The notes under the pieces: generated by a model
What the model was told of the DNA's origin: nothing
The model's input: the letters and a program-made list of their open reading frames with translations, nothing else
Databases searched by the model: none
NCBI GenBank assembly: GCA_947462335.1
Contig: OX381705.1
Span: forward strand, 32,635,070-32,699,069
Length of the DNA stretch: 64,000 nt
From: Harmothoe impar
Taxonomy: Eukaryota > Annelida > Polychaeta > Phyllodocida > Polynoidae
Direction: 5' to 3'
Made by a program: the position numbers and the translations under genes
In this document: positions 47,447-57,830 of the stretch, in pieces
Position numbering within the stretch: the stretch's first letter is position 1
How the letters are laid out: each line of letters starts with the position of its first letter

Positions 47447-48045
47447 ATTGACTAAAGTATATCGAAATGTAAGTAGTTTATGGAAATTAGGCATTGTCTC
47501 AGGCTCTTACACTCTATGTTGCCTGATGACTAGGGAGCGTAAGTAGTATATTGAAAGTGAACACGATTTCAGGCTCTTCACGGTAATAAAGAGGTAAATA
47601 GTATACATTGAGCATAATCTCAGGTCCTTACTCTTGGAAGGTCTAAGAAGTATATTGAAAGCAACACAATTTCTGTCTCTTCCTCTTCTTTTTAGGAATA
47701 CAGAGTTGTTAGTCGTATGTTGACATCGGGCATAAATCCTGGCTGTTGCTCTACCTATTTGACTACAGGATCGGGAGGTGTAAGTAGTATATACTGATTT
47801 AACGCAAGGTCTGGCTATTCCTGGCTATTCTCAGGAAAACATAAGTGTAAGAAGTATATCGAAAGTGGAGATAAACCCTGACTCCTTGTCTAGGTATAAC
47901 CGTGTAGGGAATAGCCTTTACTTTCTCTACTCTATTTTCGATATTGCCTGATGAATATGCCGGTTCTAAGTAGTATATGAAAAGTCGACACAGCTCCAGG
48001 CTCTTCCCTTTCTCGGGGATACATCAGTGTAAGTAGTATATTACT
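47225..48045. repeat. Degenerate tandem array built on GTAAGTAGTATATTGAAAG
   Basis: Versions of GTAAGTAGTATATTGAAA followed by ACAC(G)ATTTCAGGCTCTT recur at irregular spacing of about 60-90 bp across 0.8 kb, interrupted by a (CT)n run at about 47407-47450. The array is old: units differ at many positions, and TTGCCTGATGA-type linkers appear in some only. Confidence 0.65.
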
Positions 48046-48059
48046 TTTAGCTGAAGCTA

Positions 48060-48710
48060 AGACCTATGATGCGTCTGAAGTTAAATATGCATACATTCTA
48101 TTAAACTGTTTTATACTGAAGCTAGTAGCATCCTGGCAAGATTACCCCACAACCCCTTTGTAAAACTAGATGTTAATGAACATTCCGTTTGGCAGTTTGA
48201 TCAAGGGCTATTCAGAGTGAATGCAGAACCTTTATAATGATGTATACTGACCTGCTTCGCCACACCCTTCACATTGCCGCCGAACCGGGAATTGATTTTA
48301 CATATTACCGTGTTATAATGCCACTTACCGTTCTAATTGGTAATCATGTAGGGGCCCTTAATTAGTGATTAGGTCAGGGGTCGTGATGGTTACTATTAAT
48401 CTTATCGCCCTAGCCTGGCGTGCTGGCACAGTATTGAGAAGCCAAGCCACTGGTAGATAGGTGCTTGGACAGAGGTGGGTCAGGTCAGGTGCTGTGTGTA
48501 TTTAAGGCAGTGTCTGGGGAGGACCAGTAAGTGGGTGGCCAGGCAGGAGGGGGTGCTATGGTCTGAAGCACCACTCCTGTCCCTCTATAAAAAGACAACC
48601 CTTCTGGTTTGCCAACACTGCTGCTGGAATGGACCCAACGCCTGGCCGACAATAGAACACAGCTGCCTCGTGTTTGGCTTGCCTTACAGAACCCAGGCAG
48701 CAGACCACCC
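48060..48710. other. Gene-free stretch with a TATA-like string
   Basis: CTCTATAAAAAGAC (TATAAAAA at 48586-48593) could be a core promoter element on the plus strand, but no transcribed unit is evident. The frame 48475-48738 has no recognised domain and runs into the TTAA element. Confidence 0.25.
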
Positions 48711-48718
48711 CCAGTTAA

Positions 48719-49624
48719 GGTGGGTCGCTACCTCTTGAATGTGAACACACTGCGCAGGTACCTGCGCATATAGCTTAAATGTATCAGAATGAGCTAATAT
48801 TGCATAATCTGATACATATACATGCACATGCTGAGCCATGTTAAAAATTTGGGAGATTTCGAGCAAAATTGAGCATTTTATTGAACTTTGAATATTTGAT
48901 GTATTTGTAGCCAATGATATTTGTTATTTTTATCAAAAGTTAGAACGTTGAACCCTTTTACCATTAAATCAGTATCTAGAATGATATAGATATAATCAAG
49001 TTACTTAAAGTAATCAAGAGTATAAATTGTAGCCATTTTCTACCCTGATTCTAGCCATTTTACACTTTATTTTTAGCTTTAAATGTGAGATTTAGACCGA
49101 TTTTGCTATACTTTTAAACTTCAAAGGCCAAAAAAACTAAAAATATGCCCGGGACCCCCTATCAAAGTCACTTTCATATGTTAGCAAATGATCTGAACTA
49201 TTTTCTGAGAGAGTTTAAAAAGATTCTGTTAATTTTGAATACTATTTTTAGCCAATAAGGCTACAAAATAATAGCAATTTATTCCTTTTCTTTCCCGAAA
49301 CATCAAATTTTTACCCAAAATGCCATGGCATACAATTTTAAAATTATTTTGGCAGTAAGTAGAACATATAGGCATTTCACCTGTGAAGATTTACATTTTT
49401 GTGCATAATGGTTGATATTTAAAAAAACTATTGAAGTTTTCATACTTTTTTCTCATTTTTAGAGAAAAATTAAAATACTTTAATTTTTCAAAATTCTGTA
49501 TCTAAAAAAGTAGGTCGGGACCCCCCATTTTTCTTTTCATTTTCCGATTCTATATGATTTAGACTGCATGTAGAAAAATAATAGGGAGATTCTGTTAACT
49601 TTGATCAAAGGGTAGCGACCCACC
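48719..49624. mobile_element. 906-bp TTAA-flanked non-autonomous element
   Basis: GGTGGGTCGCTACC at 48719-48732 is repeated inverted at 49611-49624, with TTAA directly outside both (48715-48718, 49625-49628). The interior is very AT-rich with no open frame. TTAA duplications point to piggyBac-type or Kolobok-type mobilisation. A half-match, TTAAGGTGGGTC, occurs alone near 56686. Confidence 0.8.
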
Positions 49625-49629
49625 TTAAG

Positions 49630-51720
49630 GACGGGTGTACTGCTGACTTAGACACCAGGCTCTACCTCATCCACATTCCATCCGCCTCGCCCCAACTCAG
49701 CCCATAATTCACACTATATCCTACATATACTGAAACAGCGGTGCTATAGCTGTCACCTCCCATATCTCATTGTGCCTACATCCTGCCTGGGTGAATGGCG
49801 ATACAGGTGCAGGTCCCCTCTACCATATCTCCCCCCGGGAGGAACTCTCTTGTCGCCTATTCGGTATTCTGTGCCCGCCCAATGCCGCGCCGTGATCCGC
49901 GCTCAATCGGCCCCGTGAGACTTTGGTCGGCATGTAAACATGGATTCGCAATCAAATCCAACTACCTGCCGCATATCTGATGCCCCTTCCCCCGCCTCCT
50001 CTGTCTATTGCTTTACCTGCTCCTCGCAGTTGCCAATCGTCTGTCGCCATGTAGGCTACAGGAAGTCCTCTACTCACAGAGGACGCATGCGCAGTAGGTG
50101 CAGCGTTTCCGGTCGGAGGGCCCCATGTGCCTGTACTATGCCCAGGGGTTCAAGGAACGAGGGTTATGGCAGTAGGCAATGAGAGGGAGGGGAGAGAGTA
50201 GGGTAGGAAGATAGATAGATAGATATGAATGAGTTCGGCTTTGAGGTTGTACATATGGTAGTATGGTTGTGTCTGATTGTCCAGGGTCGCCCATGACCCT
50301 ATGCTGCTATTGAATAAGAGCTGGTGCCGACCGGTGGGATGCGGCTACAGTACCCAGTGGTATAGCAGGGTATACATAAGTCAGCCGGGAGGAGCCTGGG
50401 GGCTATGGGGCACATGGAGGCCAGCGCTCCGAGGCTAACGGCCGGCGAATACTGATGCATGTGGCGGCGGCGGTCGGGTCGGTGGGCCGCGTAATGGACA
50501 GATAAAACTAAGCCCCAGAAAGCGGCACGTGTGCAGGGAATAACCAACGACGCCAGCGCACCACGCGGATGAGCCGAGCAATTATAAAAAGCCCGGCGGT
50601 CTTACCTCGGGCGGAGCTGAGCAGCTCGGTGAGCAGCTCACACGGCGGCCCGGATGGCTATCGGAGGTACGATGACACCGCTTGTGTCCTAATGCGGCGG
50701 TCATCAGAACCCGATCTGAGCACCCTTCTACCATCCCGCGCCCAATACCAATAGTAAAACCCGTTATGTACCCACTATACAGCTTCCATATAGTACTTCT
50801 AGCCTGGCATGCCTTAATGTTATTCTTCCTGATGTATTGTACGGTGGGTGCCCCCTGTGTGTTGCCGCGTGACGTACGCTATACGTGAAATCACCACGGC
50901 TGAAGTGATTTCAATAGAGCTACACGCAGGTCTTTTAAAGCGACTATGTAGGGCGACCACAGGGTGTGAGACCGGCTTTTAATGCTGTCTGTCCTGCCGT
51001 GACAAAGGCCACCGGGGCCGGCTGTTGTTACATTGCATGTTGGCAAATGGTGCGATAAGGGGCGGCCATCAGGAAGAAGGGGACAGGTGCAAAGGAGATT
51101 AATGGACCCATGAGGTGTGTGTGAGTGGCTGATTAAGTATGCCGTCAGGTGCGATTACCTGCAGACTGACAGCACTTGTCTGCTACGGGAGGAGGCACCC
51201 TGCCACGCCCCCCTCCTGTTGCATGCATGACTCCTGCACCCCGCCCCCTCCCCGCCCCTCCAGCCTCCACGGCCGGCCAGCGCCATGTTGATAACTATAC
51301 TCACCCGGACCCCCATGTTTGGTGCCCAGCTAATACGCCGTGGTAACTAGGTCAATCGATGTACCGACCCCTCCTCCACCTCACCACCCCTAACACTACC
51401 AGCACCATCCCATCCTCGTCATCACCACCCAGTATACACACACACTTCCTACAAGCTGTTTTGATGATCATCAGACCGTGCTCTGTCTGCCAACTTCCCC
51501 GTATCGATTCCTCTGGAAGTTTAACTTTCTAAAAGTTGATGCTGCTGTGAAAACATCTTTCACCAAATTAACTTGAAACTGAACAAACAACGACATGCAA
51601 AATGGGTTGTAGGTGGCTGTCGACGAGGGGAACAATGTAAAACACATTTAGGGTAAAAAGTAGAAGCCATCACGCATGTGGTATGAAGGGGTGTAATCAG
51701 TATCGTCAGTATTGATCGAC
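49630..51720. other. GC-rich gene-free stretch
   Basis: CpG-containing blocks lie at about 49800-50170 and 50430-50710. A (GATA)n run is near 50205-50224. A TATA-like TATAAAAA is at 50583-50590, followed by GAGCAGCTC at 50619 and 50631. Open frames on both strands carry no recognised domain. Confidence 0.3.
50583..50639 (+). promoter_or_regulatory. Possible core promoter with two GAGCAGCTC sites
   Basis: TATAAAAA (50583-50590) in a GC-rich setting is followed 28 and 40 bp downstream by two exact GAGCAGCTC copies 12 bp apart, at the usual place of transcription start and just beyond. A similar pairing is seen at 52055-52091. No transcript is evident, so this is tentative. Confidence 0.3.
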
Positions 51721-51724
51721 TTAC

Positions 51725-51859
51725 CTGTTTTGTTTTGTACATCCACAGCCCCGCGAGTGAGAGAGCTCCTACCATTGGGATAAATACGAGGAAGATACAG
51801 CTCATTCTACCCCCGCAGCTTTTAGGAATGACGTAAGGTATCCGATCTCGCATCACCAT
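51725..51859 (-). CDS. Candidate first exon of a single-pass membrane protein
   Basis: It starts at ATG (51857-51859) and gives 45 complete codons. A short N-terminal part with basic residues (MVMRDRIPYVIPKSCGGR) precedes a hydrophobic span of about 23 residues (CIFLVFIPMVGALSLAGLWM), then YKTKQ. A consensus donor GTAAGT follows at 51724. This is the layout of a type II membrane protein such as many Golgi glycosyl- or sulfotransferases, but the exon alone cannot name the family. The next exon was not found in the window and may lie below 51.7 kb in sequence I could not assign. Confidence 0.4.
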
Positions 51860-51938
51860 TCTAGTGGCGACCCTTCGACGCCGACACTACCACGAATATC
51901 GGCATCCAACCCGAGAGCTTTCACTCTCTCCTGATCCT

Positions 51939-52793
51939 GAGCTGCTCTTTAATGAGCATTAGACTCCCCAGTCACAATGAGTATCAATATGAGTGATACT
52001 TATACTACTCAAACTGACCCAAGTTCTCCTCTCTCATACCCAATCACTCCCCTGTATAAATGTGAGCAGCTCAAGCCGCAGTGAGCTGCTCCCCCGCCCC
52101 TATGCAGGAGGCAGTGGTGATTGAGGCGGTGACTGGGGTACCAGGGTGATGTAGTAGTATAGGGACAGTTCACTAATACTCCAGCATGTGATTGGTGTGA
52201 TGGATAGTATCCTATTATTGTAAAGACAGCATCCTATAATCTGTGCAGAGGTAGACCGTACTGAAGAGGACTCGTCCTGGCTGCTGTAGTGGATGGTAGG
52301 CTACACAGTGAGAGAGCTCCCCCACCCTGTGGGTACGTTATGGCTGGTTAGCCGTATACACCGTGTTGGGATATGCTGGTCGGCGTTCCAGTACACAAAC
52401 ACATACAGCGGGCACCGTTCACCGAGCAGCTCAAACAATTGGGTGTGAGCAGTACGCTGTTGTTTTCGTCAGTGCTGTGACAATTGCTGTGTTGAACGAC
52501 AACGGCACTGTACTGTGGGTGCCTGTGAGTAGTGCTCAGTTGAAACTCGGCTACATCCAAACCTTCCTCTATGAGCTGCTCAAGACGGCAGGTTCATGCC
52601 GTAGCAGCAGGTGTAGTATAGATGGTATGTACCAAATGGGCTCAGCCTCCAGGGTGTGGGACAAGATGTATATCCAGAGTATCCTAAACACTGTGTCGTT
52701 AAGGCCTCCCACACAGACGGACAAGCTGTATGTGGCGGCGTAACGGGTAGGTAGGTGTCCCTGAGTCTCTTATCTTCTACCCACGAGCTGCTC
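51939..52793. promoter_or_regulatory. Dense group of six GAGCWGCTC sites
   Basis: Exact copies start at 51939, 52064, 52083, 52424, 52573 and 52785. A TATAAAT string (52055-52061) lies directly before the 52064 copy. The group lies just upstream (minus-strand sense) of the membrane-protein exon at 51725-51859, so it could be the regulatory region of that gene. Function is not known. Confidence 0.4.
52363..52743 (+). CDS. Unassigned 126-codon open frame
   Basis: The frame contains a stretch that looks protein-like (AVLNDNGTVLWVPVSSAQLK then LGYIQTFLYELLKTAG), but the start codon context, splice sites and family are all unclear. It overlaps two GAGCWGCTC sites. A chance frame in GC-richer DNA is at least as likely. 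Confidence 0.2.
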   Translation: MLGYAGRRSSTQTHTAGTVHRAAQTIGCEQYAVVFVSAVTIAVLNDNGTVLWVPVSSAQLKLGYIQTFLYELLKTAGSCRSSRCSIDGMYQMGSASRVWDKMYIQSILNTVSLRPPTQTDKLYVAA

Positions 52794-53599
52794 ACTCTGA
52801 GGAGCTGTAGCACTGAAGGGCCTTCACACCGCCCGGCTCCTCTCCTCCTCCTCCGCCTTGACTACCTCTCCTCCTCCTACTACTACCAGTAAGGTTGAAA
52901 ACGGTCCAACCAAGACGTTCACCAAGTCCACCCAGGGGCGGCCACAGATCAATAAGGCCCACAGATTGCCATTCATCCCAGTTGGCCGCAGTGGTCAGGG
53001 GTCGGTCGGCGTGTGGACGTCGGTGTGAGGGGGTGGGGCCGGGGCCAGCAGGCCGCTGTGTGCTGGTGGTCTACTTACTCCGCAGGCACGCACCAATGAC
53101 CAAACCATCCACACACACAGATAGAGCGCAAGTGGCGGCCAGTGAACAAGCGCCGACTGCACTGGGCTGTGCAGGAGGAGTAGGAGTAGGAGGCTGCTGG
53201 GCTCTGCTGCACGGGGCTGGAGGAGGCTGGAGGCGGCGGGGAGCAGCAGGCTGAGGGGATCTCTGCCTGCTGGGCCGGCCGCAGGTCTCTAGGTGTGAAG
53301 GTAGCTAGGTGGAGGTAGGAGGCAGTGGTAAGGCAGCTCCACCACTACTGCAGCCCTCGTACCTCCAACTCCCTAAAACACTGCAGTGTTGACTGTAAAG
53401 GTTCCCGGCAGCCGGCCAAGTGTGCTGCAGTATTTCCGCTTGTAATCCACTCGGCACCACACACTGATTGTACATGCACCCACTGAGACGCTAAGGCTCC
53501 CCACTCACTATAAATGAAGCGATCGATCTGTTGAATTCAAACATCCAATCCCCCGGGTCCTTATACACAAATCACACCATTGCAAGTCAATAGTGACGG

Positions 53600-53840
53600 G
53601 CCATCTCCTGTCATGCGACCAATGTGCGTGGGATGTTAGGAAGAACAACGCCTTTTTATCAGGCTGTCCACCATAATAAAGCCGTCACACCTCACGATTG
53701 GGAGCATGATCTGCCTAACATGTGCATGAGGTGGGCCCTGGGACTATAAAAGTGAGTGCCCAGCGTGTTCCTTCCTGATCTCTTTCCTCCAGCCCCTGCT
53801 GCCCAGGTGGTTTAGACATATGCAAATCGGGTGCCCTTTT
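53600..53840 (+). promoter_or_regulatory. TATA box and octamer in a conserved-looking core
   Basis: CTATAAAAG lies at 53744-53752 in a good core-promoter context on the plus strand, with an octamer-type ATGCAAAT at 53820-53827 and CTTTTTATCAGG and CCATAATAAAGCC words upstream at 53645-53690. It sits in an AT-richer gap between two GC-rich blocks. No coding exon follows that I can define. Confidence 0.3.
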
Positions 53841-53990
53841 CTCACTTGACAACTTCCTCACTTTGCTCGTGCAGGGCCGCAGTAACCTGACCACTGGGGA
53901 TGCTACTGTAGGCGTGGTGTACAGCATGTAGGGGCCAGCAGCTGGGCTGGGCGGTGGGCAGGGGCAGAATGGACAGACTACAGCAGTAGC

Positions 53991-53991
<1 letters not shown>

Positions 53992-54031
<40 letters not shown>
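53992..54031. repeat. CAG/CTG trinucleotide run, about 13 units
   Basis: An uninterrupted GCA/CAG run. On the minus strand it reads as Ala in one frame (53715-54218) and Cys in another. A poly-Ala exon is possible but not supported by flanking splice sites. Confidence 0.9.
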
Positions 54032-54032
<1 letters not shown>

Positions 54033-54325
54033 GCTGACGACGACTCCAACAGCCGCTGTCACTGCCTCCGGAGCGGCGTCCACCAGGTCCCCACTGAGCC
54101 GACCCGTGGCGCTTCCTGCCGGTAGGGGGCACCAGCAGTAGGCCGATCGATCCCCCGTCCCCTCAGCCGCGACAGACCTGAACGTGAACAGAACAGACAG
54201 CGAGTTACACACGAGCAATTAGCGAGGGGCTCACCGGGGCCAATCACATCCTGATGGGGACATGAGCAGCGGCGGGAACTGAGGGGTGTTGTTTGTACAT
54301 ATGGTTGGATATATGCAAACATTGG

Positions 54326-54552
54326 TGTAAGGCAAGTCGTCCACTAGCCGATGGAATGGGGTTTTGTCCGCCGATATTTTTTTGGTTTGAAATTTTTACA
54401 TTTTAGTAAATGATGCAATTATTGATAGGAATGCAACGCGCATATGCTAGGTTTAATGCAATTTACAATGTGTTACTTTTTTACATAAAGATTTGATACA
54501 AAAATCGGCCGACGAAATCTATTCCATCGGTTAGTGGACGACCTGCTTTACA
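54326..54552. mobile_element. 227-bp MITE with TGTAAGGCAAGTCGTCC termini
   Basis: The left end TGTAAGGCAAGTCGTCCACT matches the inverted right end TGTAAAGCAGGTCGTCCACT, and similarity continues for about 48 bp (CCGATGGAAT and onward). The interior is AT-rich and non-coding. No clear target duplication. Confidence 0.75.
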
Positions 54553-54559
54553 TGTAGTA

Positions 54560-57350
54560 GTGGATATAAATGACCGAGGATATAATATCTAAATTCAATC
54601 ATTTATTCCAACTATGATACAATAAGGCATCGTGATTTATGTGGACTACACATCGTTGCATGACATCATATTTTAAAATAATATACTGGTGGGCTGCTGT
54701 TCTGTCCACTGCACTGCAGTATTGAAATGTAGCCCCGGGAGTGGCTGTCTCTTGAATTGTGATATGAGGTATTGTAAATAGATACAACCCATCGGATATT
54801 TAGATTGATATATATCAAACATACTATGTATACTACATAAAACACAATCTATATATGAAGCTCGTCCATGTACCCTGTTCATAATGTACCTGTTACAATA
54901 GTCATAAGACTATATTTCTATAAGCATGTGTATGTGTCTAAAACGACGTATCTTCCTATAGGGGTCAGTCTGGTCGCCCTGTGGGTGCATCCATTGCTTG
55001 ATCTGGTAACCGGCGAGATAAGCACTGATACAGCAATCACAATGGGTCCAGGCTGTTACATAATGCACCCTAAAAATTCCGCAGTGAAGGCCAGGGAATT
55101 ATCTCATTGGTTGATAATGCATCCAGCTAGACGCCTATAGCCATCGTTGTCGAACTATACTAGTCAACATGAAGTCATACAACATGTGGTCATACATTTA
55201 TCTAGTCACAGTGTGACCGTAGGGTCGCCCCTACTAGGGTAGAGTACGTCAAAACAGCGAATACATCTTTTGGTAAGCCTACTTAGGTGAAGACAGCCTA
55301 AGGCACAGCAAGACATGATATGCAGCTTCTAGAGCAAGGTAAGACAAATTGAATATAGGTGAAGGCAACAATTACTGTGAAGTCATCAACTTGTATGTTC
55401 CACACATACTTAGCCATAGGCATGTATAGTATGTGACTAATATGTGACCAAGATCATTTCACACAGTGATCATAAATATGCCGGGGTAGTCGCTTTTGAC
55501 TGTAAGTTTTATCATCGATGTACATCTTCTAAATGTATACAGGGTGATATGGTTGTATTGCGTAGAGACAACGAAAAGCCAGCACAGCTAAATCCATTAG
55601 TTCGTGGCCTTTAGCTATCAGAGATGAGTGCATGTTCTAAATATAAGTATCATATGACATATATATACCCTTTTGTACTACCTGTGTCTGCGTTTGGAAT
55701 TTATGTATGGGGAGGTATTAAGCTAGGAGTTCTCTGTTATACTCTTCCTTTCCCATAATCCCTCCAGACTTACATGTATTATGCTGACTGATATTACATG
55801 AAGTATGATATTTTCGCCACACACAGATATTGAAAACAAGCCAATAAACTTATATTTCCAAAATAATCGCAATGATTATGGCGATATCTCCTCTGTGAGA
55901 TTAAAGAAAACGCCATTGTACGAGTACACTCAAGTCGGCACTAAGCAATACGAGGGACTGTTTCTTTTTCTTTCAATCGCCTAATGTTTTTAATCTTAAG
56001 TTGAAATGTGTGTCTTCAGTGAAGCTGCTCATCTGATGGTGTCTATATAAGGACCTGCTGTGTACATGGTGACGGCTGTGAGGCAGTGGACAGCCGAATC
56101 AAGTTCAGGGGATTAACGGGGCTTCAGCCAGAACTCCCGGTTGTCTCCTGAAAAGCACAATTAATCACAGCTAATAACCTAATCAGGGAGACGGCTCCCT
56201 TCCCACAGGAGGAGCAGTGAGGAAGGACTGTGGTGGGGTGGGAGGGAGGTCCAGTAACAGGAAACCACTCACTACTGTTCTATTCAGGTGGTTCTGGACG
56301 CTCCATTGCTTTGAACCAGAAATTAGTTCTGAAAACCGTGGAAGCTACAGTATGGCGGACCAGTGCTCATATCATGCCCATTATGCTAATAGGGCCGACT
56401 ATAGCCTGACGCCACTCTGTATATGATACCATAAGATAGGAGAGAGTGTAGATGGCATGAGGCTTAGTAGGCTTCCTGTCGTCAATATTATCACCGATAC
56501 TCCCTCCTTAACAGTTTATAGACCCCATACATGGGCATGATTATTATCCCGTATAGCTGCTCATCATCGAAACTGATACTGTGAGGCTTGATAATTAGTC
56601 TTATTTTGGGCATTGTTACATGACATGTAGCACAATATACACGACACTTAACGTACTAGCTATAGTAAGGGAATAATACCTGTTTAAGGTGGGTCAATCC
56701 CTTGGTGTAAAAGTAGCTAGATTTTCATCAGGTTTTTGCCATAAGACCACAATGGCATGCATTTTCCAACAAAGCTGAGAAAATAGGAGGGTCCAGAGCT
56801 GTTTTCTGAGATATTCAAGCCTTACGTTAGTGTTTCATATAATAGGAGTATATAGTGTTTTGCCACATATGTATACATATAAAATAGTATTGAAAAGTAG
56901 CTAAATATCTATATAACTCTCTCTGTATATAGGTTTTAATGTTCTCTCTCTACAGAGTCCCTTTTGAACATATGGTCCCAGTCATATTTCTAAAGTTTTT
57001 GTCTTCTGAATGAGAGCCATCACCAAAGAATCCATAGCACAGTGCATGCAGAATGCATGCCTTCATATCCAAAGGTCGATGATTCACACCTTTGTCCATT
57101 TTAGGACAATTTGATATAACTTGTTCCAATATGAGACTAAGGTCCCCTGGTGATCTATGGTCAAACTAGCGTTGGTTATCCATGGCTAAGGCACGAAGGT
57201 GCAGCAGAGTGCCTTAGCCATAGATGATCAGCCTGAGTGCTGGCTTATACATGTATTATTCCATTTATACTACCGTTTTAACATTTGAGGCATAAAAATG
57301 ATCTAATATCAAACCCGACTCGTGTTTATAATGAAATCTCTCCATTTGAC
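54560..57350. other. Gene-free, mostly AT-rich stretch
   Basis: It includes a 13-bp-stem hairpin at 57182-57221 (ATGGCTAAGGCAC and its inverse) and an orphan TTAAGGTGGGTC terminus at about 56686. The minus frames near 54600-54880 and the plus frames 54868-55140 and 56217-56426 have no recognised domain. Confidence 0.3.
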
Positions 57351-57449
57351 GTCATAGCCGTGTGTTTATCCAGTGTAGGCACTGTTTTGAGTGTCTAAAA
57401 TGGATAACTGTGGTATAAACTGCACTATCAGTGACACTGAGAGTTTAGT

Positions 57450-57830
57450 GAGGGTCAGGCATTGCTAGACTTTCATTTCAATGTTGCACTCACCCAAATG
57501 GCTGGAGGGTCTAACAAAGCTGGACTCTCCAGCCACTTGGGTGAGTACAGCAATGCCTGACCCTCATTTGGGGGATTTCAGCAATGCCTGACCCTCATTT
57601 GGGGGATTTCAGCAATGCCTGACCCTCATTTGGGGGATTTCAGCAATGCCTGACCCTCATTTGGGGGATTTCAGCAATGCCTGACCCTCATTTGGGGGAT
57701 TTCAGCAATGCCTGACCCTCATTTGGGGGATTTCAGCAATGCCTGACTCTCCTTGAACCACTTGACCCTGGTAGGTATAGGTCGTTTTGGCGACATGGTC
57801 AATGTATAGGCTGACGTCCATTTCTTTTTT
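57450..57830. mobile_element. Foldback element with internal 31-bp array
   Basis: GTCAGGCATTGCT near 57455 is the inverse of AGCAATGCCTGAC near 57551, and CTCACCCAAATGGCTGGAG is the inverse of CTCCAGCCACTTGGGTGAG, so about 57455-57565 folds on itself. The right flank (GGTCGTTTTGGCGACATGG) matches, inverted, the flank of the MITE at 45704-45876. Both belong to one family. Confidence 0.6.
57548..57745. repeat. Minisatellite, 31-bp unit, 7 copies
   Basis: CAGCAATGCCTGACCCTCAT followed by TTGGGGGATTT recurs exactly every 31 bp from 57548 to 57734. The middle units look identical, so the expansion is recent. The unit derives from the end of the surrounding foldback element. Confidence 0.95.

Larger units (their letters stand above)
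52800..54260. other. GC-rich, CpG-island-like block
   Basis: High G+C with many CpG dinucleotides in two sub-blocks (52850-53420 and 53860-54250) around an AT-richer core at 53500-53850. The minus frame 53715-54218 contains a poly-Ala run from the CAG repeat. No exon can be defined with confidence. A CpG-island promoter is plausible. Confidence 0.35.

Noticed and set aside
53715..54218. A poly-Ala homeobox-type exon
   Set aside because: Only the CAG run supports it; no homeodomain or other domain appears in any frame nearby.
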